From: Streptomyces camelliae
Lineage (GTDB): Bacteria > Actinomycetota > Actinomycetes > Streptomycetales > Streptomycetaceae
DNA: 64,000 nucleotides
Direction: 5' to 3'
Assembly: GCF_027625935.1 (NCBI RefSeq)
Contig: NZ_CP115300.1
Location: forward strand, 7,192,001 to 7,256,000
Positions within the stretch are counted from its first letter, which is position 1; each line of letters starts with the position of its first letter. The notes under the pieces were generated by a model. It was given only the letters and a program-made list of their open reading frames with translations. It had not been told where the DNA came from and did no database searches. Shown in pieces: positions 1 through 9,800 of this stretch. A program made the position numbers and the translations under genes.

Positions 1-57
1 CTTATGGTGCCGTTAAGAGTGTGCTCAGGCTGAGTTGAGGCAGATAGCGTTCGCGCC

Positions 58-507
58 ATGACGAACGACGAGATCCGGCCCGCTCTGGCCGCGGACGTGC
101 CGGCCGTGAAGGCCGTGACCGACGCGGCCTACCACCCCTACATCGAGCGCATCGGGGTGGTGCCGCAGCCCATGGAGGCGGACCACGTGGCCGACGTGAC
201 CGCGGGCAGGGTGTTCGTCCTCGGGGAGCCGGTGACCGGGCTCGTCGTCGTCGAGGCGCGCGCCGACCACCTGTTCCTCGACAGCATCGCCGTCCACCCC
301 GACGCGCACGGCAAGGGGGTGGGACGGCGGCTGCTGGAGTTCGTGGACGCACACGCGCGCGTGCTCGGTCTGCCCGAGGTCAGGCTCTACACGAACGCGA
401 TGATGTGGGAGAACCGGCGGATCTATCCGAAGTTCGGCTACGAGGTGGTGGAGCGGCGCGTGGACGGGCCGTACGACCGCTTCCACTACCGGAAACGACT
501 GGTCTGA
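58..507 (+). CDS. GNAT family N-acetyltransferase
   Basis: A 149-residue single-domain GNAT. The acetyl-CoA binding motif A is visible around residues 78-92 (AVHPDAHGKGVGRRL), followed by a strand/helix with NAMMWENRRIYPKFGYE, the usual C-terminal GNAT block. It should transfer an acetyl group from acetyl-CoA to an amine in the cytoplasm; the substrate cannot be told from sequence. The ATG at 58 is the first start after a short upstream region and the length fits the family. It stands alone, with a small gene convergent downstream. Confidence 0.9.
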   Translation: MTNDEIRPALAADVPAVKAVTDAAYHPYIERIGVVPQPMEADHVADVTAGRVFVLGEPVTGLVVVEARADHLFLDSIAVHPDAHGKGVGRRLLEFVDAHARVLGLPEVRLYTNAMMWENRRIYPKFGYEVVERRVDGPYDRFHYRKRLV

Positions 508-528
508 TACCGGAAACGACGGGTCTGA

Positions 529-663
529 TCAGCCGTCCGGCCACCAGGTGCGGGCGACGTCCTTGCGCACCTCCGGGCGCCCGGCGGGGCGCTCCTCCGC
601 CTCTTCGCGGATCCGGCGGCTGTCCGTTCTCTTCAGGGGCTTCTGCACGGTTGCGCGGCGCAT
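529..663 (-). CDS. small conserved basic protein, 44 aa
   Basis: A short reading frame of 45 codons starting with ATG at 663 and ending with TGA at 529. The start is preceded at good spacing by AAGGAGG (complement of about 667-674), one of the best ribosome binding sites in the window, which is the main reason to believe it. The product is highly charged (MRRATVQKPLKRTDSRR at the N terminus, an RIREEAEERP helix, and a C-terminal ARTWWPDG). I recall similar short proteins in other Streptomyces but cannot name a function. It lies between the GNAT and the methyltransferase, on the opposite strand. Confidence 0.65.
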   Translation of the reverse strand: MRRATVQKPLKRTDSRRIREEAEERPAGRPEVRKDVARTWWPDG

Positions 664-774
664 GGCTGCCTCCTTCAGCATCTACCGGGTTCCGTGTTGT
701 CACGGAGGCAGACGCTTGTGGGGAGAGTTCCTCATCGGAGCCGGATTGTCAGTGGCGGGTGTCACTCTTCGGGT

Positions 775-1398
775 ATGACGAACGCGAACGACCGAGTGGT
801 TGCGCCGGCTGACTCCGAGGTCGACTGGGACGCCGAGGCCGCCGGTTTCGACGACGAGCCGGACCATGGTCTGCGCGATCCCGGGGTCCGCGCCGCCTGG
901 GCCGCCAGACTGCGCACCTGGCTGCCCGAGCGCCCCGCCGACGTCCTCGACCTCGGCTGCGGCACCGGCAGCCTGTCACTCCTCGCGGCGGAGCAGGGCC
1001 ACCGGGTCACGGGCGTCGACTCGTCCCCGGCGATGGTCGAGCGGGCCCGCGCCAAGCTCGCCGGGCGGGCCGCCGTGATCCTGCGCGGGGACGCCGCGGC
1101 TCCGCCGGTGGGCGAGCAGCGCTACGACACCGTCCTCGTACGGCATGTGCTGTGGGCGCTGCCCGCCCCCGACCGGGTGCTGCGGCACTGGCGGGACCTG
1201 TTGCGGCCCGGAGGGCGGTTCGTGCTGGTCGAGGGCGTGTGGGGGACTCTGAATCCGGTGGGCATACCCGCCGAGCGGCTCACCGCCCTGCTCGCACGGC
1301 TGAGCGCCGACGTGCGCGTCGAGCGACTGTCCGGTGACCCGATGCTGTGGGGCAAGGCCGTGGACGACGAGCGGTACGCGGTGGTGGCGACGGTGTGA
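775..1398 (+). CDS. class I SAM-dependent methyltransferase
   Basis: A 207-residue methyltransferase. Motif I is DLGCGTG at residues 59-65, followed by the acidic end of strand 2 (VTGVDSSPAMVERAR) and the post-motif LRPGGRFVLVEG. It moves a methyl group from S-adenosylmethionine to an unknown small-molecule acceptor. The open frame extends upstream, but the ATG at 775 (MTNANDR) gives the normal length for this compact family. It converges on the DUF402 gene with a 25-base gap. Confidence 0.88.
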   Translation: MTNANDRVVAPADSEVDWDAEAAGFDDEPDHGLRDPGVRAAWAARLRTWLPERPADVLDLGCGTGSLSLLAAEQGHRVTGVDSSPAMVERARAKLAGRAAVILRGDAAAPPVGEQRYDTVLVRHVLWALPAPDRVLRHWRDLLRPGGRFVLVEGVWGTLNPVGIPAERLTALLARLSADVRVERLSGDPMLWGKAVDDERYAVVATV

Positions 1399-1423
1399 GG
1401 CGCCGGGGGTGGCGGTGCGCGGA

Positions 1424-1924
1424 TCAGGACAGCAGCTCGCCGAAGCCGCCGGAGCGGGCCAGCCTCTCCAGTGCGTCGAGGGCGGCCACCGCGGCGGTCG
1501 CCGCCTCGGGATCCGTCCGCGGCAGCCCGCTCGCGGCGAACTCGTCCTCGTCCAGCCGTCGTACGTCCGTGCCGTCGGCGGAGCGCCACAGGTCCAGGTC
1601 GAGGTCCTCCACGACCAGCTCGGCGCCGGTGCGCGCGGCCGGCCGGGTGATGTCGCAGTACCAGCCCTTCAGGGTGCCGTCCCCGGCGCGGACCTCCTTC
1701 ACCGAGTACCAGCGGTCCCGCCAGTAGTACTCGGTGAAGACATCCCCCGGCTCGAACCGGACGAAGCCGAAGTCCCGGACCCCGGCGCCCGCCCACGGCG
1801 CGCGCACGGTGAAGCGGGTGCCGTCGTCGTGGAGCAGCTCGGCCGGGTAACGGATCTTCGTACGGCCCGCCTTGACCAGCACGATCTCCAACTCGGTCGT
1901 CGGCTCAGCCGAGTTCGCGGACAT
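1424..1924 (-). CDS. DUF402 domain protein
   Basis: 166 residues with the DUF402 pattern: a beta-rich core containing EYYWRDRWYSVKEV and LKGWYCDITRPA, then ELVVEDLDLDLWR. DUF402 is the fold of the FomD and Ntdp families of nucleoside di/triphosphatases; whether this copy hydrolyses nucleotides is an inference. The chosen start is the ATG at 1924, which overlaps the end of the upstream acetyltransferase by 20 bases, so the two are probably co-translated. A second in-frame ATG lies six codons upstream. Confidence 0.8.
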   Translation of the reverse strand: MSANSAEPTTELEIVLVKAGRTKIRYPAELLHDDGTRFTVRAPWAGAGVRDFGFVRFEPGDVFTEYYWRDRWYSVKEVRAGDGTLKGWYCDITRPAARTGAELVVEDLDLDLWRSADGTDVRRLDEDEFAASGLPRTDPEAATAAVAALDALERLARSGGFGELLS

Positions 1925-2834
1925 AACGGACCTCCGTCGCACAGATTTCGTAGCCGAGGGACTTGTTGATCGCGAGCATCGGGCCGTTGCCGGTGTCGTT
2001 GCCCGTGTGCGCCTCGGTGTGGCCGGCGGCGCGGGCGCGGTGCAGTGAGTCGGTCTTGGCGAGCTTCGCCAGGCCGCGCCCGCGGAAGTCGCGCGCGGTG
2101 CCCGTCATCGCGGTGACGTACCGCGTGCCGCCGTCGGTGTACGCCACGCTGAAGGCCACCGGGCGGCCCTCGGCCAGTACGACCGTGGTCAGCTCGCGGT
2201 CGAGCAGCGGGTGCTGCCAGGTCTCCTCGATCCAGGCCTCGTAGTCGGTGAACTCGGCGCCGACATCGCTCGGTTCGTCCGCCACCGTCTCCGCGTCCAG
2301 CAGGAACAGCGGGCGCGGGTCGTCGGCGAAATCCGCGGCCGTGCGCAGCTCGACACCCGGCGGGGGAGCGGGCAGCGGCGGCAGCGCGGCCTCGGCCAGG
2401 TCCAGCCGCAGGAAGTGGGCGGAGCGGCCGGCCCGGTAGCCGTGCCGCTCCGCGAAGGCGCGGTTCGCGGGCTCGTCCAGGACCCAGGCGAACAGCTTCG
2501 TCGCCCCGTGCGCCGTCAGATGCTCCTCGGCGGCCCGGACCAGCAGCTCACCGGCACCACGCCGGGTCCGGTCCGGGTGGACGTAGATGTTGAGCATGCC
2601 CTGGCCGGGTTCGGGGCTGTCGTGCGCCAGCAGCACCTGGGCGGTGCCGACGACCTCGCCGTCCTCCTCTGCCACGAGGGACCGGTACCGGGCCTCGGGG
2701 TGCGAGCGGGTGGCCCTGTGGAGGACGGCTTCGGGGGTCCACAGGACGTAGGGGAGGGCGAGATGCCGTACCCGTGCGAAATCCTCGACGTCGGACCGGT
2801 CACCGGGGCGCAGATCGCGCACGATCACTGTCAT
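1905..2834 (-). CDS. tandem-GNAT acetyltransferase
   Basis: 309 residues carrying two GNAT folds in series. The first has VEDFARVRHLALPYVLWTP, motif A around NIYVHPDRTRRGAGELLV, and the C-terminal ANRAFAERHGYR. The second has AMTGTARDFRGRGLAKLAK and MLAINKSLGYE. Two-domain GNATs of this layout acetylate small amines or antibiotics (Mycothiol synthase MshD and Eis are distant examples); the substrate here is unknown. ATG at 2834 is preferred over an upstream alternative because it matches the start of the first domain. It is the first gene of a two-gene unit with the DUF402 gene. Confidence 0.85.
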   Translation of the reverse strand: MTVIVRDLRPGDRSDVEDFARVRHLALPYVLWTPEAVLHRATRSHPEARYRSLVAEEDGEVVGTAQVLLAHDSPEPGQGMLNIYVHPDRTRRGAGELLVRAAEEHLTAHGATKLFAWVLDEPANRAFAERHGYRAGRSAHFLRLDLAEAALPPLPAPPPGVELRTAADFADDPRPLFLLDAETVADEPSDVGAEFTDYEAWIEETWQHPLLDRELTTVVLAEGRPVAFSVAYTDGGTRYVTAMTGTARDFRGRGLAKLAKTDSLHRARAAGHTEAHTGNDTGNGPMLAINKSLGYEICATEVRYVRELG

Positions 2835-2918
2835 GACAGGGGACCGTACGGGCAGACGCACCGGGGTGCCCGTCATTTTTCCGCGGGCGTTGTCCGGCGG
2901 GTGCGGGACAATCGGGCC

Positions 2919-3287
2919 GTGAGCCTGAAGATCCGTATCGATGACAGTGCGCCCCCGTACGAGCAGGTGCGGGCGCAGATCTCCGAGCAGGCGCGGTCCG
3001 GGGTGCTGCCCGTGGGGTACCGGCTGCCGACCGTGCGGGGGCTGGCCGAGTCCCTGGGGCTCGCCGTGAACACCGTGGCCAAGGCGTACCGGGCGCTGGA
3101 GACCGACGGGGTGATCGAGACGCGGGGGCGCAACGGCACGTTCGTGGCCGCCGCCGGCTCGGCCGCGGTACGTGAGGCTTCCTCGGCTGCACAGGCGTAC
3201 GTGGAGCGAGTGCGGCGGCTGGGGCTGGGGGAGGGGGAGGCGCTGGCTGCCGTGCGGGATGCCCTGCGGGCGGCTTACGAGGAGTAG
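2919..3287 (+). CDS. short GntR (YtrA-type) transcriptional regulator
   Basis: 122 residues, almost only the GntR winged helix: APPYEQVRAQISEQARSG, then LPTVRGLAESLGLAVNTV (recognition helix) and VIETRGRNGTFV (wing). The C-terminal tail of about 45 residues is too short for a FadR or UTRA effector domain, as in the YtrA subfamily that usually controls adjacent ABC transporters. GTG at 2919 is the chosen start because the winged helix begins only a few residues later. No transporter is adjacent, so the target is unknown. Confidence 0.85.
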   Translation: MSLKIRIDDSAPPYEQVRAQISEQARSGVLPVGYRLPTVRGLAESLGLAVNTVAKAYRALETDGVIETRGRNGTFVAAAGSAAVREASSAAQAYVERVRRLGLGEGEALAAVRDALRAAYEE

Positions 3288-3330
3288 GAGGTCGTCGCGT
3301 TCTCGCCGCGGAGGGTTCGGCATCGCCGGA

Positions 3331-3368
3331 CCGTCCCGTCGTGGCCGAGCGCCGGCGCGGCGGGACGG
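3331..3368. terminator. GC-rich hairpin between convergent genes
   Basis: Perfect 8-base arms (CCGTCCCG at 3331-3338 and CGGGACGG at 3361-3368) with partial pairing continuing inward. It sits between the GntR gene reading right and the DUF72 gene reading left, so it could terminate both. There is no clear U tract, as is common in Streptomyces. Confidence 0.4.
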
Positions 3369-3388
3369 AGTCAGCGGCGCGGACCTGG

Positions 3389-4159
3389 TCAAGAGCGTTT
3401 CGCGAGCTCCGGGAATCGCGTCACCGCCAGGCCCGCCCGCTCCGCCGCCCTCCCGAACACCACCGCGTCCCGCACCGCCGCCCCGCCCGGGTCGTTGTTG
3501 AAGTACGCGTACACGTCCTCCCCCTTGCGCCAGGTCGTCGCGATGCGGTCCACCCAGGTCTCCAGGGAGCGGCGGCCGTAGCGGGGCCAGGGGGTGGCGC
3601 GGCCCTCGTGGAAGCGGACGTAGCCCCAGTCGGCGGTGCGCCACAGCGGGATCACCGGGCGGGCCTGTACGTCCGCCCAGCACAGGGCCGCACCCCTCGC
3701 CGACAGCACCTCCCGCACCTGAGGTGTCCACCAGGAGTCGTGGCGGGGTTCCACGGCGACCCTCGTACCGGACGGGAAGCAGGCCAGGCAGGCGTCCAGG
3801 AGGGCGGCGTCGACGCGCAGGGTCGGCGGGAGCTGCAGGAGGACCGGGCCCAGGCGGTCGCCGAGGCCCGCCGCGTGGCTCATCAGGCGGTGGACGGGCT
3901 CCTCGGGCTCCTTCAGGCGCTTGATGTGGGTCAGATAGCGGCTCGCCTTGACCGCGACCACGAAGTCGTCCGGGACTCGGTCGCGCCAGGCCGCGAAGTT
4001 CTCGCGGGAGGGCAGCCGGTAGAACGCGTTGTTGATCTCCACCGTCGCGAAGAGGCGGGTGTACTCCTCCAGCCACAGCCGGGCCGGGACCCCGGGCGGA
4101 TAGACGAGGTCCCGCCAGTCCTTGTACTGCCAGCCGGAGGTACCGACGAACAAGGTCAC
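3389..4159 (-). CDS. DUF72 family protein
   Basis: 256 residues with the DUF72 (YecE) TIM-barrel hallmarks: N-terminal FVGTSGWQYKDWRDLVYPPG, then NNAFYRLPS, VKASRYLTH and VAVEPRHDSWW. Members bind metal and resemble endonuclease IV-like barrels, but no activity is firmly established. The start is GTG at 4159. It lies 15 bases downstream of the AAA ATPase gene on the same strand and is probably co-transcribed with it. Confidence 0.88.
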   Translation of the reverse strand: MTLFVGTSGWQYKDWRDLVYPPGVPARLWLEEYTRLFATVEINNAFYRLPSRENFAAWRDRVPDDFVVAVKASRYLTHIKRLKEPEEPVHRLMSHAAGLGDRLGPVLLQLPPTLRVDAALLDACLACFPSGTRVAVEPRHDSWWTPQVREVLSARGAALCWADVQARPVIPLWRTADWGYVRFHEGRATPWPRYGRRSLETWVDRIATTWRKGEDVYAYFNNDPGGAAVRDAVVFGRAAERAGLAVTRFPELAKRS

Positions 4160-4174
4160 AGCACCATCAAAGCA

Positions 4175-5269
<1,095 letters not shown>

Positions 5270-5378
5270 GCCGCCATGATCCGCCACGGATGCGCTCCGC
5301 GCACGGCAATTCTCCGTTTGTTCCCGGTCTTCCCAAAGCCTGCCGGACCCCGTCCCTCCACCCTTACTGTTGTCCTTG

Positions 5379-6797
5379 ATGGGACGTCATGGGTGGGATT
5401 CGGATACTCGGCGGTGGCGGCTCACCGCCCTGCTCGGCGTCGGCGCGGTCGCGCTCGCCCTGGTGGTGACCCTGTTCGGCGCGCTGTCCGGCGGTCCCCG
5501 CACCACCGGCACCACCCCCGACGGCGCCACGGTGCACGGCACCCCCGCCGACCCGAGTGCCACACCGGAGCCGTACGTCGGCTGGGGCTTCACGCACACC
5601 CAGTACAGCGCGGACGAGGGCGACTCCGCGGCCACCACGCGTGTGGAGCGGCTGCTCGCGCAGGACCGCGGGATGGCGCAGAACCAGCACATCATGGGCT
5701 GGGGCGCGGACAATCCCGAACCGGTCCAGGGGCACTACGACTTCGCCGCCCTGGACCGCCGTATCGACTTCGTGCGCGCCTCCGGCGGCACCCCGGTGAT
5801 CACCCTGTGCTGCGCCCCGGACTGGATGAAGGGCGGCCGGGCCGGGGTGGACCACACGAACTGGAGCCAGGCCGCCCTGGAGACCGCCCCCACCCCCGAC
5901 CACTACCAGGACTTCGCCGACCTCGCCGCGACCGTCGCCCGGCGCTACCCGGACGTGAAGCACTTCATCGTCTGGAACGAGTTCAAGGGCTTCTGGAGCG
6001 ACGCCAAGTCCCGCTGGGACTACGAGGGTTACACCCGGCTGTACAACCTGGTGTACGCGGCGCTGAAGAAGGTCGACCGGGACATCATGGTCGGCGGGCC
6101 GTACCTGGTCATGGACAGTGTCGACGCGCGCGACCAGAACGCCTCGGGCACCGTGAAGGGCCCCTGGGGCGCCATGGACCAGCGGGTGCTGGACGCCTTC
6201 GCCTACTGGAACGCGCACAGGACCGGCGCCGACTTCGCCGTGGTCGACGGCTCCAGCTACACCCGCGACGACGACCTGCTGCCGAACGAGTTCGCCGCCA
6301 CCGACAAGCTCACCGCCGTCGGCCAGTGGATCCGGCGGCAGACCCATGACCTGCCGCTGTGGTGGGCGGAGTACTACGTCGAGCCCGGCGACGGCAATGA
6401 CAACCGCACGGGCTGGACCGAACCGCACCGCGTCGCCGTGCAGGCCACCGGGATGATCGCCCTGGTGAAGGGCGGCGCTGGCTCCGGCTTCTACTGGAAC
6501 CCGGAGGAGAAGTCGGGCAGCGGCTGCGCCGGCTGTCTGTGGACACCGACCGCCGGCGCCGACGGCGGCCGGGAACTGCCCATGTACGACCTGGTGTCCC
6601 GGTTCGCGAAGGCGTTCCCGCCGGGGACGGCGTACGAGACGGTCCAGGTCGCGCCCGATGACGTGCCGAACGTCCGGGTCCTGGCGAGCAGCAGAACCGT
6701 CCTCGTGGTCAACACGCAGAACCGGACCATCAGCGCACAGGTCGACGGCAGACGGTTCGACTTGGGGCCGTACGAGGTGAAGTGGCTCGACCCCTGA
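5379..6797 (+). CDS. GH39-like membrane-anchored glycosidase
   Basis: 472 residues. An N-terminal uncleaved-type signal anchor spans about residues 15-37. The extracellular part is a clan GH-A (beta/alpha)8 barrel: the acid/base glutamate is in HFIVWNEFKGFW and the likely nucleophile in LPLWWAEYYVEPG. A small beta domain follows at the C terminus (VLVVNTQNRTISAQVDGRRF). The closest family I recognise is GH39 (xylosidase/iduronidase-type). A polysaccharide-export operon ends 21 bases away on the other strand, so it may trim or degrade that polymer. An in-frame TTG at 5370 is an alternative start. Confidence 0.82.
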   Translation: MGRHGWDSDTRRWRLTALLGVGAVALALVVTLFGALSGGPRTTGTTPDGATVHGTPADPSATPEPYVGWGFTHTQYSADEGDSAATTRVERLLAQDRGMAQNQHIMGWGADNPEPVQGHYDFAALDRRIDFVRASGGTPVITLCCAPDWMKGGRAGVDHTNWSQAALETAPTPDHYQDFADLAATVARRYPDVKHFIVWNEFKGFWSDAKSRWDYEGYTRLYNLVYAALKKVDRDIMVGGPYLVMDSVDARDQNASGTVKGPWGAMDQRVLDAFAYWNAHRTGADFAVVDGSSYTRDDDLLPNEFAATDKLTAVGQWIRRQTHDLPLWWAEYYVEPGDGNDNRTGWTEPHRVAVQATGMIALVKGGAGSGFYWNPEEKSGSGCAGCLWTPTAGADGGRELPMYDLVSRFAKAFPPGTAYETVQVAPDDVPNVRVLASSRTVLVVNTQNRTISAQVDGRRFDLGPYEVKWLDP

Positions 6798-6818
6798 ACC
6801 ACCCCACCCCGCCACCGC

Positions 6819-9800
6819 TCATTTCATCGTCATGAACCGCTGCGCCAGCGAAGCCAGCACCACCGCCAGCAGCGGCAGCGCGAACCAGAACGATCCCTGA
6901 AGCAGCCGCAGCTGGCGTACGCCGGGCCGGATCGCGACCCGGACCACCTCCCGCGCGGCCAGCAGCAGGATCAGCACGACGGCGGCCAGCGCACCGACCA
7001 CCGACCACGGGGTCCAGGTCACCAGCGGACCGATCGGCCCCGGGTTCGGCTTCGGCACCGCGCCCGCCGGCCGCTCCCGCAGGGCGTACACGGTGACGTC
7101 GTCGTTGACGTAGGCCTTCGTCACGTCCTGCCGGTCGTCCAGGTTCTCCATCAGCCGGCGCCCCCAGGTCGTGGGGTAGCCCGCGTCCATCTCCAGGTAG
7201 GTGACCTGGCTGTGGTTGATCATCAGATACGAGTTCGGGCCGGCGTCCTTCAACGCCTTGACCAGGCCCGACACCAGCACCGGGTCCGTCGGGGCCAGGG
7301 TGGGCACATAGTTCACCCGCTCCATGTCCCGTGCGCCCCACGGCATCGCCGGGGTCACGTCGTTCACCGTGTCCTGGGTCGGCCACAGCAGCCGTACCGT
7401 CGGCTTGTCGTGGGCGTACACCCAGTTCATGGCCGCGACCTCGCCGGGCCGGGTCCGCTCGAACGACTCGTTGCCCCAGCGGGCCACCAGGAAGCCGCCC
7501 ATCAGCAGCAGCCCGGCGAGCAGCGCGGCCAGCGGGGCGAGGCTCAGCCGGTCCTTCTCGCGTTCCTTCGTGGTGGCGCCGGCGCGCGGGAAGAGGGCGA
7601 GCGCGCCGAGCAGGGCCGCGCCCGGCACCGCGAACATGAAGACGCGCAGCGCCATCTCACCGCCGTACGACTGCATGCCGAAGCCGAAGAACGGCACGAA
7701 GGTCAGTACCAGCAGCGAGCGTTCGCGGTAGCGGTGGAAGCGGCGGCGCCACCAGCCCCAGCAGGCGAACGCCAGCACCGAGCCGGCCAGCAGCACCCGG
7801 ACGTACAGCACCAGCTTGTGGGTCGAACTGCCGCCCTGGATACGGCCGGAGACAGAGGTCGAGACATTGCTGCCGACCCCGCCGACCCCGCCGAACAGGT
7901 CGTTGAAGTGCCCGGACCAGTACGGCTCGGCCATGAAGCCGACCCATACGGCGACCAGGACCGCGAACAGCAGGGGCAGGCCGCGCAGTTCGGACCGGCC
8001 GAGCAGGACCAGGGCCGTGAGCACGCCGAGCATGATGAACGGGGTGAGCTGGTGCGCGGGCACGCTCGCCGCGTACAGGCCGGTCAACACCAGGAGCAGG
8101 ACCGCTCGTTGGCGGCGGTCGGCCGGTTCCACCTCGGCCTCGCCGGGACGGAACTTCGACCAGATCACGTGCGGCGGGCGGAACCAGACCAGCAGGATCG
8201 CCACGAACATCAGATACAGCAGATAGGTGAAGCCCTGCGGGGAGAAGTAGTCCTGGCCGACCCAGCCGCACAGCACGAACAGCCAGACGCCGGTCCACTT
8301 CGCCCGCCAGCCCGCCCGCAGCGAGCGGGTCAGCAGGAACATCGGTGCCAGGTAGGCGAGTTGGATGGCCGTCGGCCACCAGCGGATGACCTCGGTGAAG
8401 TCGGTGACCCCGCAGGCCCGGCCGACGAACGCGGCCACCGCGAAGAACCCCGGCCAGCTCCAGCGGGCGTCCAGATCCGGTACGGCGGAGCCGGTGCGGT
8501 CGATGTAGTCGAGGAAGCCCAGGTGCTGCCAGGCCGTCGGGAAGCGTGGTTCGGTCTCGATCACGGCCGGCAGCGCGTGCAGCGAGACGACCGTGGCGAG
8601 CAGGGTGAGCAGCAGCAGCGCCCGGTGCTCGCGGCGCAGCCACAGCAGCGCGGCGAAGACCGTGATCAGCAGCCCGGCCCCGGCCAGCGTCGGCAGTGGG
8701 AGCACCGAGATCAGCCCGAGCCCGCCCATCCGGTCCAGATCGGCCTCGCCGAGGCGCAGCGCGGGCACCCAGTACAGCAGCAGCGCGGCGATCAGCAGAC
8801 AGCCGAGGACGACCCCGGAGCGGGTCGGCAACAGCCTTTGAGGGTCGGGGACTTGAGCTGGAAGATCCTCGGGCACGGCTTCGTCCGGTACGTCTGTCCC
8901 GGCGAGGGATGCGTCCAGTTCCCCCGTCGTGAACGGCGCGTCGACCTCCGCCGCCTCCGCATCCCGCAGCAGCACGGCCTCGGCCGGGCCCAGCGAGGCC
9001 TCGCCACTCGGTTCGCGTTCTTCCACCGGGAGCCCCAGTGCGGGCAGCGGCGTTCCGGCGGGCGGGGTACCGGGCCCCGGGCGGACGTCCGGGCGGCGCT
9101 CCACATGGTCGAAGTCGACGTGGATGCCGAGGGCCAGGGTGTCGTTGTCCAGGGCCCAGGCCGGGCCGGGCCGGCGCGGCCTGGGGCTCATGGCCGGGCC
9201 CAGGTCGGCGAGATCCCCGTCGGGTGCCGCCGCGTCGGCCACGGCGGCAGGGGAGGTCCGGATCGTCCGCCACAGCCGCGGCGCGGCGATCGCGGCGATC
9301 ACCGCGAGGCTGCCGGCCTCGGCGACACCCGCGCCGGTCAGCCCCATCCGGGGCAGGAGCAGCAGGGTCGAACCCAGTACCAGCACGCACAACAGGCCCT
9401 GGAACAAGGCGAGTCCGCCGGTACGGCTACGCGCGCGCAGTACCGCGAAGTACGTCTCGATCACGACCCGCAGCACCGAGCCGACCGCGAGCCAGCGCAG
9501 CAGCGGGGTCGCCGCGTCCGCGTAACCGGCACCGAACACGCCGAGGATCCAGGGCGCGCCGACGATCAGCACGGCCGCGATCGGCAGCATGATCCGGGCC
9601 ATCCGCCTCAGCGCGGCCCGGGTGTGGGCGGCGAGGCGGTCCGGATCGTGCGAGCCCTCGACGGTGAGGGAGGCACCCATGTTGATGGCGAGCAGGTCGG
9701 TCGTGCCGCCGATGGTGGTGGCGATGTAGAAGTACGCGTTCTGCGCGGAGCTGACCTGGGAGGCGACGATCACCGGCACGAGATAGATCACCGCGAGGGA

